Shown here in pieces: positions 29,286 to 38,538 of a stretch of DNA of 47,404 bases. The notes below the pieces were generated by a model. It ran no database searches, was not told the DNA's origin, and saw nothing but the letters and a program-made list of their open reading frames with translations. Location of the stretch: NCBI RefSeq assembly GCF_004919685.1, contig NZ_SMYZ01000011.1, forward strand, positions 1 to 47,404. The letters run 5' to 3'. A program made the position numbers and the translations under genes. Origin of the DNA: Mesorhizobium norvegicum (GTDB lineage Bacteria > Pseudomonadota > Alphaproteobacteria > Rhizobiales > Rhizobiaceae). How positions within the stretch are numbered: position 1 is the stretch's first letter; every line of letters begins with the position of its first letter.

Positions 29286-30067
29286 TGGGCATTTTCGATC
29301 TTGCAAGACGTCATGCAGGCACCGTGCCTGCGTTGCTTATTTCGCTTGCGATGTCTGCTTGCGCCAGCACCACGTCGACATCGACGTCGTCCACGAGTTC
29401 TGTCAGTGCGCTTCAACCGGCGGTGGCCTCCACGGCTCTTTCTGGCGGAGGCACGCTGCAAGTGGTGAAGGATCTGCCTGCGCCGCAGAACACCCAGAAC
29501 GGCAGCGAGCAGCCTCTCTCTGCCAACGATGTGCTCGAGGTCAGCGTGTTCCAGGTCGACAATTTGAACAGAACCGTTCAGGTCGATGCCGGCGGGCAGA
29601 TTTCGCTCCCGCTGATTGGAACGATGACCGCGGCCGGCAAGACCGTTCGCCAGCTCGAGAAGGAAATCGAGACCGCCTATGGTGAAAAGTACCTGCAATC
29701 GCCTGACGTGACGATCTTCGTCAAGGAATCGATTGGCCAGCGCATCACCGTCGACGGTGAAGTCAACAAGGCCGGCATTTATCCGGTATCCAGCAGCGCT
29801 TCCCTATTGGATGCGATCGCTCTTGCTGGAGGCTTCAATGCGGTCGGTGATGCCGGCAAGGTCTTCGTCTATCGCAATATCGGCCAAAACAAGCTGGTCG
29901 CAAACTACAATGTCGAGGAAATCCGCGCCGGCAAGAATCGCAACCCGCGCATCTTTGGCGGCGACGTGGTCGTCGTCTTTGCTTCGAAGTCGAAAATCGC
30001 GATGAACAATTTGAAGGATGCCCTGGGCCTCGCCTCTAGCGCTGCCCGCATTGCGGTCATTCCGTAG
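29285..30067 (+). CDS. Wza/GumB-type polysaccharide export lipoprotein
   Basis: This 260-residue protein begins with a lipoprotein-like signal ending SLAMSAC, so the Cys near residue 25 is probably lipidated. A Ser/Thr-rich linker follows. The poly-export domain starts with PLSANDVLEVSVFQVDNL and GQISLPLIGTM, and an SLBB domain follows (ITVDGEVNKAGIYPV, LLDAIALAGGFN). Such proteins form the outer-membrane channel for polysaccharide and dock to the Wzc-type protein in the inner membrane. It is shorter than E. coli Wza and lacks a clear C-terminal amphipathic helix, as in GumB-like members. ATG at 29285 shares its A with the upstream TGA. Confidence 0.92.
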   Translation: MGIFDLARRHAGTVPALLISLAMSACASTTSTSTSSTSSVSALQPAVASTALSGGGTLQVVKDLPAPQNTQNGSEQPLSANDVLEVSVFQVDNLNRTVQVDAGGQISLPLIGTMTAAGKTVRQLEKEIETAYGEKYLQSPDVTIFVKESIGQRITVDGEVNKAGIYPVSSSASLLDAIALAGGFNAVGDAGKVFVYRNIGQNKLVANYNVEEIRAGKNRNPRIFGGDVVVVFASKSKIAMNNLKDALGLASSAARIAVIP

Positions 30068-30096
30068 ACACGGACAACCCCTGGATCACCTCGCGC

Positions 30097-32475
30097 ATGC
30101 TCGATCGTAACAGGCAGCCTCAACTTGCCGGACCCGGACATGGCCGGGCCCTGTCTGCGGACCTCTATTACGACGTGCCGCAAAACTACGGTCCCTATGG
30201 TCGCGACTATGCCGGCCAGGATGAGGGGTTCAACCCGCTCAAGCTGCTTTTCTACATTGTCCAATACCGCTGGCTGATTGTCATGATGGCGGCTGCCGGG
30301 CTTGTTGCCGGCGTCATCGTGACGATGATGCAGACACCAAAATATCAGGCAACGACGCAGCTCGAAGTTCTGGTGCCTTCGGCGAAAGTCTTTCAGGACA
30401 TTGAGGTCGTTTCCGAAACCAGCGACGTCAGGGCCTTCCTGACCGCGCGTGAGAAGCTGAGGAGCCGGGCGCTGGCTCAGCGCGTGGTGTTCCAGCTGGG
30501 GCTTGGCGAAAAGCCGGACTTCCTGTTTCCGACGCCGAGCTTTTCGCTGAGCAATATTGTCTACCGGGCGTTCGGGATGTCCAAGTCGCCGTCCATCGAG
30601 GAGAAGAGTCCCGAAGAGCGTGAGGCAATTGCCATCAAGCGCATCCTGGAAGACCTGACGGTCAATCTGGTCACCAATACAAGCCTGCTGTCGATCACCT
30701 TTGTCGATCAGAAGCCGAAATATGCAAGCGACGTAGCCAATCAGGTCGCGCAGAGTTTTATCGATCAGCGCCTCGACCAGACCAGCGAGACCTCTGATCT
30801 GGCAAGGCAGTTCATCCAGGAGCAGGTTTTGCAGGTGAAGCAAAGGCTGCAGACCTCCGAGGAGGAATTGGTCACCTATGCAAAAGATGCCGGCATCACG
30901 GTTACCGGCGACGACAAATCGCTGATCGGCTCGAACATCGAAGCCCTGAACACCGCACTGGCCACGGCAATCCAGGAGCGCCTTGATGCGGGGCGGGTGG
31001 TGGATCAGATAGAAAAGGGCCGCGGGTCGAGCCTCGGTCCGGTTCTGGAAAGCGAAGGTCTGCAGAAGCTCAGCGAAAAGCTGGCGGATTTGACCAGCCA
31101 GTATCAGCAGAAACTGGGCATCCTGAAGCCTGGTTATCCGGAAATGCAGCAGTTGCAATCGCAGATCAAGGAACTGCAGCGACTCTACAACAACGGCGTG
31201 CTGACGATAACCGATTCGTTGCGGCTGAAATACCAGGAAGCGCAGAACAAAGAGGCCGACCTCAAATCCAAGCTCGCGGAGATGGAGAGGCAGCAGGTCG
31301 TTTTCAACGACAAGAATATCAAATACACGATCCTGAAGCGCGAAGTCGATTCCAACCGGTCACAGTATGACAGCCTTATCGCCAAGCTGAATGAAGTCGG
31401 GGTCAGCTCGGAACTCAAGACCCAAAGCGCCGCGATAGTCGATTTCGCTTCGCTGCCCGCAGCCCCCTATTCTCCGCGCCTGAGCATCAATCTTGCAATC
31501 GCTCTGGCGCTTTTCATGGCCTTGGCTGCATCGATCATCTACATCATCGAGTTGCTGAACAACACCTTCACCAACCCTGAGCAGATCGAGAAAGAGCTGG
31601 GGCTGCCGATGCTCGGCATCCTGCCGCTTGTCGATGACCGCGAGCTCATTGGCAGCATCACCGATCAGAAATCCGGACTCTCCGAGGCCTATCGTTCGCT
31701 GCGAACATCGCTGCAGTTCTCCGGTGCGGAGGGCGCGCCGCGATCGCTGCTGGTGACCAGCTCGGAGCCGTCGGAAGGCAAGTCGACCACCTCGTTCAAG
31801 CTCGGCCAGGATTTCGCGGCGCTCGGCGCGAGGGTTCTGCTTGTCGATGGCGATCTTCGCAAACCCAACCTGCATCGGCTGTTTGGCCTCGACAATGCGA
31901 TCGGGTTGAGCAACCTGCTGACAAATACCGTTCGCAAGGACGATCTGGCGGGTATTTTCAGGCCGACGAAATACCCCAATGTGACCGTGCTAACGTCCGG
32001 AACGATTCCGCCGAATCCGGCCGACCTGCTGTCTTCGCCGAAGATGGCGCTGATCTTGACCAATCTCGGCAAACGCTTCGATCTGGTCATCATCGACGCC
32101 CCACCGGTCGTCGGTCTTTCCGATGCACCAATCCTCAGCCGGCTTGCCGAAGGCACATTGATGGTCGTTTCCACCAACCAGGTCACGCGCAAATCAGCCA
32201 AGACGGCGGTAAAGCGTCTGCGCGCGGCAGGTGCGAATGTGATTGGAGCGGCGATGTCGAAATTTGCGGTCAACAAGTTCGATTACAACTACGCCTACAA
32301 ATACATGAACTACCAGTACTACGACTACGGCGCGAGTACCCCGAAAATTGAGGGCAAAGTCGATGACGGAGCAGGCCAGCCCGCTCACGCGAAATCTCCG
32401 GCGTTCAGGCGTTTGGTTCGTCGCCTCCGTTCTGGTGTTGGCGGCTTCGTCGATCGGGCTAAGTCGGCTTCTTGA
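30097..32475 (+). CDS. Wzc/GumC-type co-polymerase with BY tyrosine kinase
   Basis: This 792-residue protein contains both halves of the machine. The Wzz-type domain has membrane helices near residues 59-80 and 462-489 with long coiled coils between. The cytosolic kinase has Walker A (SSEPSEGKSTTS, near 555), Walker A' (LLVDGDLRKPN, near 582) and Walker B (LVIIDAPPV, near 664). A Tyr cluster FDYNYAYKYMNYQYYDYG near 729-747 is where autophosphorylation is expected. It controls chain length and export with the Wza-type protein and the CpsB-type phosphatase next to it. After the Tyr cluster an extra basic tail of about 45 residues overlaps the next gene by 113 bases. The start ATG is at 30097. 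Confidence 0.93.
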   Translation: MLDRNRQPQLAGPGHGRALSADLYYDVPQNYGPYGRDYAGQDEGFNPLKLLFYIVQYRWLIVMMAAAGLVAGVIVTMMQTPKYQATTQLEVLVPSAKVFQDIEVVSETSDVRAFLTAREKLRSRALAQRVVFQLGLGEKPDFLFPTPSFSLSNIVYRAFGMSKSPSIEEKSPEEREAIAIKRILEDLTVNLVTNTSLLSITFVDQKPKYASDVANQVAQSFIDQRLDQTSETSDLARQFIQEQVLQVKQRLQTSEEELVTYAKDAGITVTGDDKSLIGSNIEALNTALATAIQERLDAGRVVDQIEKGRGSSLGPVLESEGLQKLSEKLADLTSQYQQKLGILKPGYPEMQQLQSQIKELQRLYNNGVLTITDSLRLKYQEAQNKEADLKSKLAEMERQQVVFNDKNIKYTILKREVDSNRSQYDSLIAKLNEVGVSSELKTQSAAIVDFASLPAAPYSPRLSINLAIALALFMALAASIIYIIELLNNTFTNPEQIEKELGLPMLGILPLVDDRELIGSITDQKSGLSEAYRSLRTSLQFSGAEGAPRSLLVTSSEPSEGKSTTSFKLGQDFAALGARVLLVDGDLRKPNLHRLFGLDNAIGLSNLLTNTVRKDDLAGIFRPTKYPNVTVLTSGTIPPNPADLLSSPKMALILTNLGKRFDLVIIDAPPVVGLSDAPILSRLAEGTLMVVSTNQVTRKSAKTAVKRLRAAGANVIGAAMSKFAVNKFDYNYAYKYMNYQYYDYGASTPKIEGKVDDGAGQPAHAKSPAFRRLVRRLRSGVGGFVDRAKSAS

Positions 32476-33622
32476 GACCGAAACGCCGACCGTATCCCTT
32501 GCGCTCGACCCGTTGAATATAGATGCCTTGATAGGTGAAATTACCGGTGAGCTGAACGAAACAGGCAGCGGTGCTGATCTCGACGTTTTGGCTGAAAAGG
32601 CGAGGGGCGCGCTTCACTTCAATGTCGCGGACGCCCGGCTCTACAGCCTGATCGGCGAGATCAAGTACCGGCAAGGCGAGAAAGGCGAGGCCTTTGAATT
32701 CTTCGATCAGGCTCGAAAGCTGTCCAAGACTGAAATCCATGCGCTTCAGCGGTCGATCGACCGTTCGATCGAGGTAGGTGATCTGTCAAAGGCCGTCGGC
32801 GAGATCGACACCTTGCTGCGCCGGTGGCCGGACCGTTTTCCAGTCATCGCGGCGGGCATGCCGGCCATTCTTTCAAATCCAGACGGATATCGGGCTGTCC
32901 TGGCAGCCATAAGGACCGAGGCACCGTGGAGGTCCAGTCTTTTCTCTGCCCTTGGCCAGGATCCGCGGGGCCTGCGCGCCGCAAATCAACTGCTGCTCGA
33001 CCTTGCCGGATCGGGTTCACCACCGACACCGAAGGAATTGTCTGCCGTGATCAACGGCTACATCAGGCAAAAGGAATACGAGGCGGCCTATCGGCTGTTC
33101 CTTTTCAGCCTGTCCGATCAGGAGCGGACGCTGGGCGGTTACATTTTCAACGGCGGCTTTGAGCCGGTCCGCAGCGGCAAGCCATTCGACTGGCAGATTC
33201 ACGATCGATCCGGTCTGGAAATTACCTTTGCCGGGTCGCGCGAGGTCGGCGAAAGCGACAGCGGAGCGACGGTTCGATTTTTGAATACGCCGGTGAAGAA
33301 CGCCGCGCTCCAGCAATATGTCGAACTGCCTCCCGGCTCCTACAGGATTTCCCTGATCGCCTCCGCGAGAAACCTGAAGCTGCCAAAGCAGCTGTTCTGG
33401 TCCATCAGATGCGCAGATCCGGCAAGCGAAATAGCCCGGTTCAACATTCCGGAAGGCACATTCAACCGGCAGGATTTGAGCCTGGATTTCGCGATCGGAC
33501 CAAGCGCGTGTCCGATGCAATTGCTGCGGCTGGAAACAGCCGCTATCGCTGAGAGCTGGCGATTTCGATACGTTGGCACGTTGGTCATGCACAAACTGAG
33601 CATCGAAAGAGTTTCATCTTGA
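32363..33622 (+). CDS. Anchored TPR-like protein with jelly-roll-like domain
   Basis: This 419-residue protein has a signal anchor (residues about 15-40), then TPR-like helices. The clearest is LYSLIGEIKYRQGEKGEAFEFFDQA, with a second helical set ending in YIRQKEYEAAYRLFLFSLS. From about residue 255 a beta-rich region starts with YIFNGGFEP and FDWQIHDRSGLEITFAGS, resembling a carbohydrate-binding jelly roll. Likely it faces the periplasm beside the polymerase and may bind glycan or scaffold the Wzy/Wzc complex (inference). ATG 32363 has GAGGG 8 bases ahead. The first 113 bases lie inside the Wzc-type gene in another frame. The stop overlaps the polymerase start (TTGA). Confidence 0.75.
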   Translation: MTEQASPLTRNLRRSGVWFVASVLVLAASSIGLSRLLETETPTVSLALDPLNIDALIGEITGELNETGSGADLDVLAEKARGALHFNVADARLYSLIGEIKYRQGEKGEAFEFFDQARKLSKTEIHALQRSIDRSIEVGDLSKAVGEIDTLLRRWPDRFPVIAAGMPAILSNPDGYRAVLAAIRTEAPWRSSLFSALGQDPRGLRAANQLLLDLAGSGSPPTPKELSAVINGYIRQKEYEAAYRLFLFSLSDQERTLGGYIFNGGFEPVRSGKPFDWQIHDRSGLEITFAGSREVGESDSGATVRFLNTPVKNAALQQYVELPPGSYRISLIASARNLKLPKQLFWSIRCADPASEIARFNIPEGTFNRQDLSLDFAIGPSACPMQLLRLETAAIAESWRFRYVGTLVMHKLSIERVSS

Positions 33623-34956
33623 GAGAGCGGTCAACCCCGTCCACGGAGTGGGAAAAGTATCTGCTTGGGTCGGTTCTTTTCCTGTCGGTGCTGATTGGCG
33701 GCGGCACGGCGAGTGGCCTATACACCGAAACGCTGATCGAGATTGCGGCGATTGTCTCGGCCGCGGCCATCTTTTCAAGGCCGTCGGGGCAGAGCATCCC
33801 CCGTTTGGTCCTGTGGCTGCTTGCTCTGGCCCTTGCCGTGTTCTGCTTTCAAATCGTGCCGCTGCCTGCAGCCTTGTTCAGCGGATTGCGGCCTGAAGTT
33901 CTGCTCGCGAGCCCGTGGCTGGCCGGCGAAACCCGGCTGCGCTTCGTCAGTGTCGGCGTGGGGCGCACGATCGAGTGTCTGTTGTATTTCGCGGCGGCGG
34001 CGGCATTTTTCCTGGGCGTCACCCGCTTGCGCCCGGATCAGGTCTACGGCCTTCTGCCCTTCTTTTTCATGGGTGTCATCTGCAACGGATTGGCTGCCGC
34101 GATCCAGTATTCACTCTCCGACACGGTTGCCATAGAGGGGTTGTTGCCGTTCACGATCAATGCGGGACTGTTTGCCAACCAGAATCACTTTTCAGCTTTG
34201 CTCTTTGTCTCCATTCCCTTCGTCGTCTACTACGGTCTGTTTCGCGGGCACCTTCTGTCCGGATCGCTCGGGTTGATATCGCTGTTGCTGCTGCTTCTGG
34301 CCGCCGGTTCGCGCGCCGGTATTCTGATAGGCTTGGCGATCACCATAATATCGGTTGTCTTTCTGTCTGCTCGCTCCAGGCTAGGTGGCTATGGCATCCT
34401 TGCGGTCTTCATCGGTCTTTCGCTCTACACGATAGGCGCATGGACAAAGATCGATGCGGAGGTGGTTGATCCGGCCTTTGGGCGCGCCGAATTCGCCCGC
34501 ACGACGATTGCGGGAATTGAAAAGAACTGGGCGACAGGAGTGGGTTTCGGCAGTTTCCAGAAGGTCTATCAGATTTACGAAAAGGGAGAGATGATCTTCA
34601 AGCCCTACGTGAATCACGCTCATAACGATTATCTGGAACTGGCACTTGAGGGTGGCGTTCCTGCTGTTTTTCTGGTCGCAGTTTACTTGATATTGCTTTT
34701 TGCGTTGTCTGCTAGGGCGCGGCGGGATCCGTTGCAGAAAGCGGCGTTTCTCTCAGTGTCGTTTCTTCTCGTTCATTCTCTGGTTGATTATCCCTTGCGA
34801 ACGGCAGCGCTTGCGATGACCTTTGCGTATATGAATGGCATTATCTTTCACAGAGGCTTTGCTGAACGGTTGAGCCAAAAAGGTGGGTCGACCGAGGCCC
34901 ATCACTATGATGACAATCTGCTTATTCCCGTCAGGCCGTCGGCCTTGGCAAGATGA
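33619..34956 (+). CDS. Wzy/O-antigen ligase-family polymerase
   Basis: This 445-residue membrane protein has about 12 helices and the marks of the Wzy_C/O-antigen ligase family. These are FANQNHFSALL near residue 187, GSRAGILIGLAI, and the long periplasmic loop ending NHAHNDYLELALEGG near residue 332, then a VDYPLRTAALA helix. It would polymerise repeat units in the periplasm by a block mechanism, or ligate them. The start is TTG at 33619 overlapping the upstream TGA (TTGA). The C-terminal tail is polar and cytosolic. It is unlike the GT25 fusion at 2046-4136, so the window has two such polymerase/ligase domains of different kinds. Confidence 0.9.
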   Translation: MRERSTPSTEWEKYLLGSVLFLSVLIGGGTASGLYTETLIEIAAIVSAAAIFSRPSGQSIPRLVLWLLALALAVFCFQIVPLPAALFSGLRPEVLLASPWLAGETRLRFVSVGVGRTIECLLYFAAAAAFFLGVTRLRPDQVYGLLPFFFMGVICNGLAAAIQYSLSDTVAIEGLLPFTINAGLFANQNHFSALLFVSIPFVVYYGLFRGHLLSGSLGLISLLLLLLAAGSRAGILIGLAITIISVVFLSARSRLGGYGILAVFIGLSLYTIGAWTKIDAEVVDPAFGRAEFARTTIAGIEKNWATGVGFGSFQKVYQIYEKGEMIFKPYVNHAHNDYLELALEGGVPAVFLVAVYLILLFALSARARRDPLQKAAFLSVSFLLVHSLVDYPLRTAALAMTFAYMNGIIFHRGFAERLSQKGGSTEAHHYDDNLLIPVRPSALAR

Positions 34957-35029
34957 GAGCAGTGGGGTCACCAGGAATTGGCTATGGATTGGTGCCGGAC
35001 GTGGCCCGGTCGTTTGTCGAGCGCCGAGA

Positions 35030-35103
35030 TTGACAAGCCATTGCATGGAACCTAAGCACGGACAGCAAGGGCCGGGGGGCTTAGGCATGTCGAGGAGAGC
35101 TTC
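35030..35103 (+). promoter_or_regulatory. Leader of the rhamnose operon
   Basis: A perfect TTGACA (35030-35035) is a possible -35 element, with a weak TAAGCA at the -10 distance (35053-35058). CCTAAGC (35051-35057) and GCTTAGG (35079-35085) form a 7-bp inverted repeat. GAGGAG (35092-35097) is the ribosome site 6 bases before TTG 35104. Promoter use is unproven. Confidence 0.4.
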
Positions 35104-35985
35104 TTGAAAGGAATTATCCTTGCTGGAGGCAGTGGAACGCGTCTTTATCCGCTAACATTAGCAATCTCTAAGCAGATTCTGCCGATATACGACAAGCCGA
35201 TGATCTATTATCCGCTGAGCGTTTTGATGCTCGCGGGTATCCGCGAGATTCTGGTCATTTCAACGCCGCGTGATCTGCCGGTTTTTCGCGATCTGCTTGG
35301 TGATGGATCGGAGTTCGGACTTGACCTGTCCTATGCCGAGCAACCGCAACCCAACGGGCTTGCGGAGGCCTTTATCATCGGCCGGGATTTCATCGGCAAG
35401 GACAGTGTGTCGATGATCCTCGGCGACAACATCTATTTCGGCGATGGGCTGTCGCAGCTTTGCCGCGACGCGGCCTCGCGCGAAAAGGGCGCTTCGGTGT
35501 TCGCCTATCATGTCGAGGATCCCGAGCGTTATGGTGTCGTATCCTTCGACAAGGCCACCGGAACCGCGCTAACGATCGAAGAAAAGCCGAAAAAGCCGAA
35601 ATCCAACTGGGCTGTCACCGGTCTCTATTTTTATGACAACGACGTCGTCGATATCGCCCCCGCCATCCGGCCCTCGGCGCGCGGCGAGCTCGAGATTACG
35701 GCGGTCAACAACGTCTACCTCGAACGTGGCCAACTGCATGTGCATCGGTTGGGGCGCGGCTATGCCTGGCTCGACACCGGCACGCATGACAGTTTGCATG
35801 AGGCCTCCTCATTCGTGCGCACCATCGAGCATCGCCAGGGCATCAAGGTCGCCTGTCCGGAAGAGATCGCCTTTGAACAGGGTTGGCTGACGGTGGACCA
35901 GGTTCTGCGTCGCGCCGACCGCCTGGGCAAGAATGAGTATGCCGCCTATCTGCGCCGGCGTGTCGTCGATCTGTCGGAGGGCTAG
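35104..35985 (+). CDS. rfbA: Glucose-1-phosphate thymidylyltransferase
   Basis: This 293-residue enzyme makes dTDP-glucose from dTTP and glucose-1-phosphate, the first step of dTDP-L-rhamnose synthesis in the cytosol. It has the nucleotidyl signature [16 protein letters not shown] at the N-terminus, [21 protein letters not shown] and the VEEKPKKP-like element [12 protein letters not shown]. Length and sequence fit RmlA. The start is TTG, fixed by the conserved MKGIILAGG opening and by GAGGAG 6 bases upstream; no in-frame ATG lies before the conserved residues. The next gene starts right after the stop, so the rhamnose genes form one operon. Confidence 0.97.
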   Translation: MKGIILAGGSGTRLYPLTLAISKQILPIYDKPMIYYPLSVLMLAGIREILVISTPRDLPVFRDLLGDGSEFGLDLSYAEQPQPNGLAEAFIIGRDFIGKDSVSMILGDNIYFGDGLSQLCRDAASREKGASVFAYHVEDPERYGVVSFDKATGTALTIEEKPKKPKSNWAVTGLYFYDNDVVDIAPAIRPSARGELEITAVNNVYLERGQLHVHRLGRGYAWLDTGTHDSLHEASSFVRTIEHRQGIKVACPEEIAFEQGWLTVDQVLRRADRLGKNEYAAYLRRRVVDLSEG

Positions 35986-36540
35986 GTGCTGGAAGTCAGG
36001 TCCCTTGGCATCGATGGCGTGCTGGAAATCGTTCCGAAACGACATGGCGACGCGCGTGGGTTTTTCGTGGAAACCTACAATGCCGAGCGCTTTGCGCAGG
36101 CCGGCATAGACTTGCTTTTCGTGCAGGACAATCATTCCTACTCCGCGGTGGCAGGTGTCTTGCGAGGGCTTCACTACCAACTTGCGCCACGGGCCCAGGA
36201 CAAGTTGTTGCGCGTCATTCGTGGCAGCATTCTCGACGTTGCGGTCGACATTCGCCGCAGTTCGAAGACCTTCGGAAAATGGGTCGCTCTCGAAGTGTCG
36301 GCCGAAAAGGCCAACCAGATTCTGGTGCCGAAAGGCTTTGCACACGGCTTCGTGACGCTCGTGCCCGACACCGAGGTCCTGTATAAGGTCACCGACACCT
36401 ATTCGCAGGGGCATGACCGGTCGATCCGCTTCGACGATCCCGCCATCGGTATCGAATGGCCGTCATTGACCGGCGGGTTCCAGCTTTCTGACAAGGACCT
36501 GAAGGCGCCGCTGCTGGCCGCCGCCGAGGTGTTTGCCTGA
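35986..36540 (+). CDS. rfbC: dTDP-4-dehydrorhamnose 3,5-epimerase
   Basis: This 184-residue enzyme converts dTDP-4-keto-6-deoxyglucose to the rhamno form by 3,5-epimerisation. Conserved elements are [32 protein letters not shown] (with the catalytic His), the [10 protein letters not shown] strand and [11 protein letters not shown]. The length matches RmlC. The start is GTG at 35986, directly following the rfbA stop, so translation is probably coupled. The rfbB start lies 22 bases beyond its stop. Confidence 0.96.
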   Translation: MLEVRSLGIDGVLEIVPKRHGDARGFFVETYNAERFAQAGIDLLFVQDNHSYSAVAGVLRGLHYQLAPRAQDKLLRVIRGSILDVAVDIRRSSKTFGKWVALEVSAEKANQILVPKGFAHGFVTLVPDTEVLYKVTDTYSQGHDRSIRFDDPAIGIEWPSLTGGFQLSDKDLKAPLLAAAEVFA

Positions 36541-36562
36541 TGGATTGCATGAGGACAGGGGC

Positions 36563-37633
36563 ATGAATTTTCTGGTGACGGGCGGTGCTGGCTTCATCGG
36601 CTCGGCGGTGTGCCGGCATCTGTGCGCCAACCCGGCCTATCGGGTGACCAATCTCGACAAGCTCACCTATGCGGGCAATCTGGCCTCGCTGCGGCCGATC
36701 GAGAATGCGCACAACTACCGCTTTGCTCATGCCGATATCTGCGACGAGAGGGCTGTACTCGATATCCTCCACCGGGACGATATCGACATCGTCATGAACC
36801 TTGCCGCCGAGAGCCATGTCGACCGCTCGATCGACGGGCCAGGCACGTTTATCGAGACCAACATCGTCGGCACCTACAAGATCCTCAATTCCGCGCTGGA
36901 ATATTGGCGCGGCCTGCCCGAGGACAGGAAGAGCCGCTTCCGCTTCCATCATGTCTCGACCGATGAGGTTTTCGGCGATCTTCCCTTCGATGGCGGCATG
37001 TTCGTCGAGGAAACGCCCTACGCGCCGTCTTCGCCCTATTCCGCCTCGAAAGCGGCCTCGGACCATCTGGTGCGGGCCTGGCACGAAACCTATGGCCTGC
37101 CGGTTGTGCTTTCCAACTGCTCGAACAATTACGGACCCTATCACTTTCCCGAAAAGCTCATCCCGCTGGTTATCCTCAATGCGCTCGATGAAAAGCCGCT
37201 GCCGGTCTATGGCGCCGGCGCCAACGTGCGCGACTGGCTGTTCGTCGAGGATCACGCACGCGCGCTGGAACTGGTTGCCACCAAAGGCACGCCAGGCGAA
37301 AGCTACAATGTCGGCGGCAATTCGGAGCGGACAAACCTGGGCGTCGTCGAGACGATCTGCGATCTGCTCGACATCAGGCGGCCGCGGGCAGGCGGCAAGA
37401 GCCATCGCGAGCTGATCTCTTTCGTCACCGACCGGCCTGGCCATGACCGCCGCTATGCCATCGATGCATCGAAGATCAGCCGGGACCTGGGATGGGCGCC
37501 CAATGAGAATTTCGACAGTGGCCTAGCCAAGACCGTCGACTGGTTTCTCGACAACAAATGGTGGTGGGGGCCAATCCGCGAACAGCGCTATTCCGGTGAA
37601 CGGTTGGGCGAAGCACGCAAGGGGGTAGCGTGA
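36563..37633 (+). CDS. rfbB: dTDP-glucose 4,6-dehydratase
   Basis: This 356-residue NAD-dependent enzyme converts dTDP-glucose to dTDP-4-keto-6-deoxyglucose. Visible motifs are [12 protein letters not shown] for [18 protein letters not shown], the STDEVFGDL active-site segment (Asp/Glu), [15 protein letters not shown] with the Tyr/Lys pair, and [16 protein letters not shown]. The length agrees with RmlB. The start ATG at 36563 has AGGGG directly ahead; an earlier TTG in frame lacks conserved sequence. Its stop overlaps rfbD by four bases (GTGA). Confidence 0.97.
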   Translation: MNFLVTGGAGFIGSAVCRHLCANPAYRVTNLDKLTYAGNLASLRPIENAHNYRFAHADICDERAVLDILHRDDIDIVMNLAAESHVDRSIDGPGTFIETNIVGTYKILNSALEYWRGLPEDRKSRFRFHHVSTDEVFGDLPFDGGMFVEETPYAPSSPYSASKAASDHLVRAWHETYGLPVVLSNCSNNYGPYHFPEKLIPLVILNALDEKPLPVYGAGANVRDWLFVEDHARALELVATKGTPGESYNVGGNSERTNLGVVETICDLLDIRRPRAGGKSHRELISFVTDRPGHDRRYAIDASKISRDLGWAPNENFDSGLAKTVDWFLDNKWWWGPIREQRYSGERLGEARKGVA

Positions 37634-38538
37634 GGCTCGTTGTCACCGGACGCGAGGGCCAGGTCGCGGCAAGCCTTCTGGAGGCCGGCCAGGGGCCTGC
37701 CGGCGTTGAGGTCATCGCCATTGGCCGTCCGGAACTTGACCTGGCAAAACCCGACACAGTGATCGACGCAATCGTGGCCGCGAAGCCGGACATCGTCGTA
37801 TCGGCTGCCGCCTACACGGCGGTGGATCAGGCCGAGGATGAGCCCGATCTAGCATTTGCGGTGAACGCCGTCGGTGCCGGCAAGGTGGCGGAAGCAGCAA
37901 GGCGGCTTGGCGTTCCCGTCATCCATCTGTCGACCGACTATGTCTTCGACGGCAGCGCTCCCGGCGCCTATGTCGAGACCGACGCAACCGCACCGTGCAG
38001 CGTCTACGGCGCCTCCAAACTTGCCGGCGAGCAGGCGGTTGCATCAGCCAATCCGCGCCATCTGATCCTGCGCACGGCATGGGTCTACAGTCCGTTCGGC
38101 CGGAATTTCGTCAAGACCATGCTGAAGCTTGCCGCCGACCGCGACGAGATCGCGGTGGTGGCCGATCAATGGGGAAATCCCACCTCAGCGCTTGATATCG
38201 CCGATGCCATCCTGCATGCGGCCGCACAGCTGCATGACAACAAGGGCTCCGGCGCATCCGGCATTTATCATCTTGCCGGAACCGGCGAGGTCAACTGGAG
38301 CGGCTTTGCCTGTCATATCCTGGACACAAGCCGCATGTTTGGTGGTCCTTGGGCGCGGGTACGGGGCATTGCTACCGTCGGTTACCCGACCAAGGCGCGG
38401 CGCCCTGCCAATTCGCGGCTTTCGAGCGCGAAATTCGCCTCCGTCTTCGGCTGGACTGCGCCGGACTGGAGACTTTCCGCGGAAGCGGTGGTGCGCCGGC
38501 TTCTCATCGGTGGGACGAAACAGGTATTGACCGCATGA
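37630..38538 (+). CDS. rfbD: dTDP-4-dehydrorhamnose reductase
   Basis: This 302-residue NAD(P)H-dependent reductase completes dTDP-L-rhamnose synthesis. It shows [12 protein letters not shown] for the cofactor, [39 protein letters not shown] with the catalytic Tyr/Lys, and [14 protein letters not shown]. The length fits RmlD. The start is GTG at 37630, overlapping the rfbB stop. Its stop overlaps the start of the large multidomain gene (ATGA), so sugar donor synthesis and the mega-enzyme are translated from one message. Confidence 0.96.
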   Translation: MRLVVTGREGQVAASLLEAGQGPAGVEVIAIGRPELDLAKPDTVIDAIVAAKPDIVVSAAAYTAVDQAEDEPDLAFAVNAVGAGKVAEAARRLGVPVIHLSTDYVFDGSAPGAYVETDATAPCSVYGASKLAGEQAVASANPRHLILRTAWVYSPFGRNFVKTMLKLAADRDEIAVVADQWGNPTSALDIADAILHAAAQLHDNKGSGASGIYHLAGTGEVNWSGFACHILDTSRMFGGPWARVRGIATVGYPTKARRPANSRLSSAKFASVFGWTAPDWRLSAEAVVRRLLIGGTKQVLTA

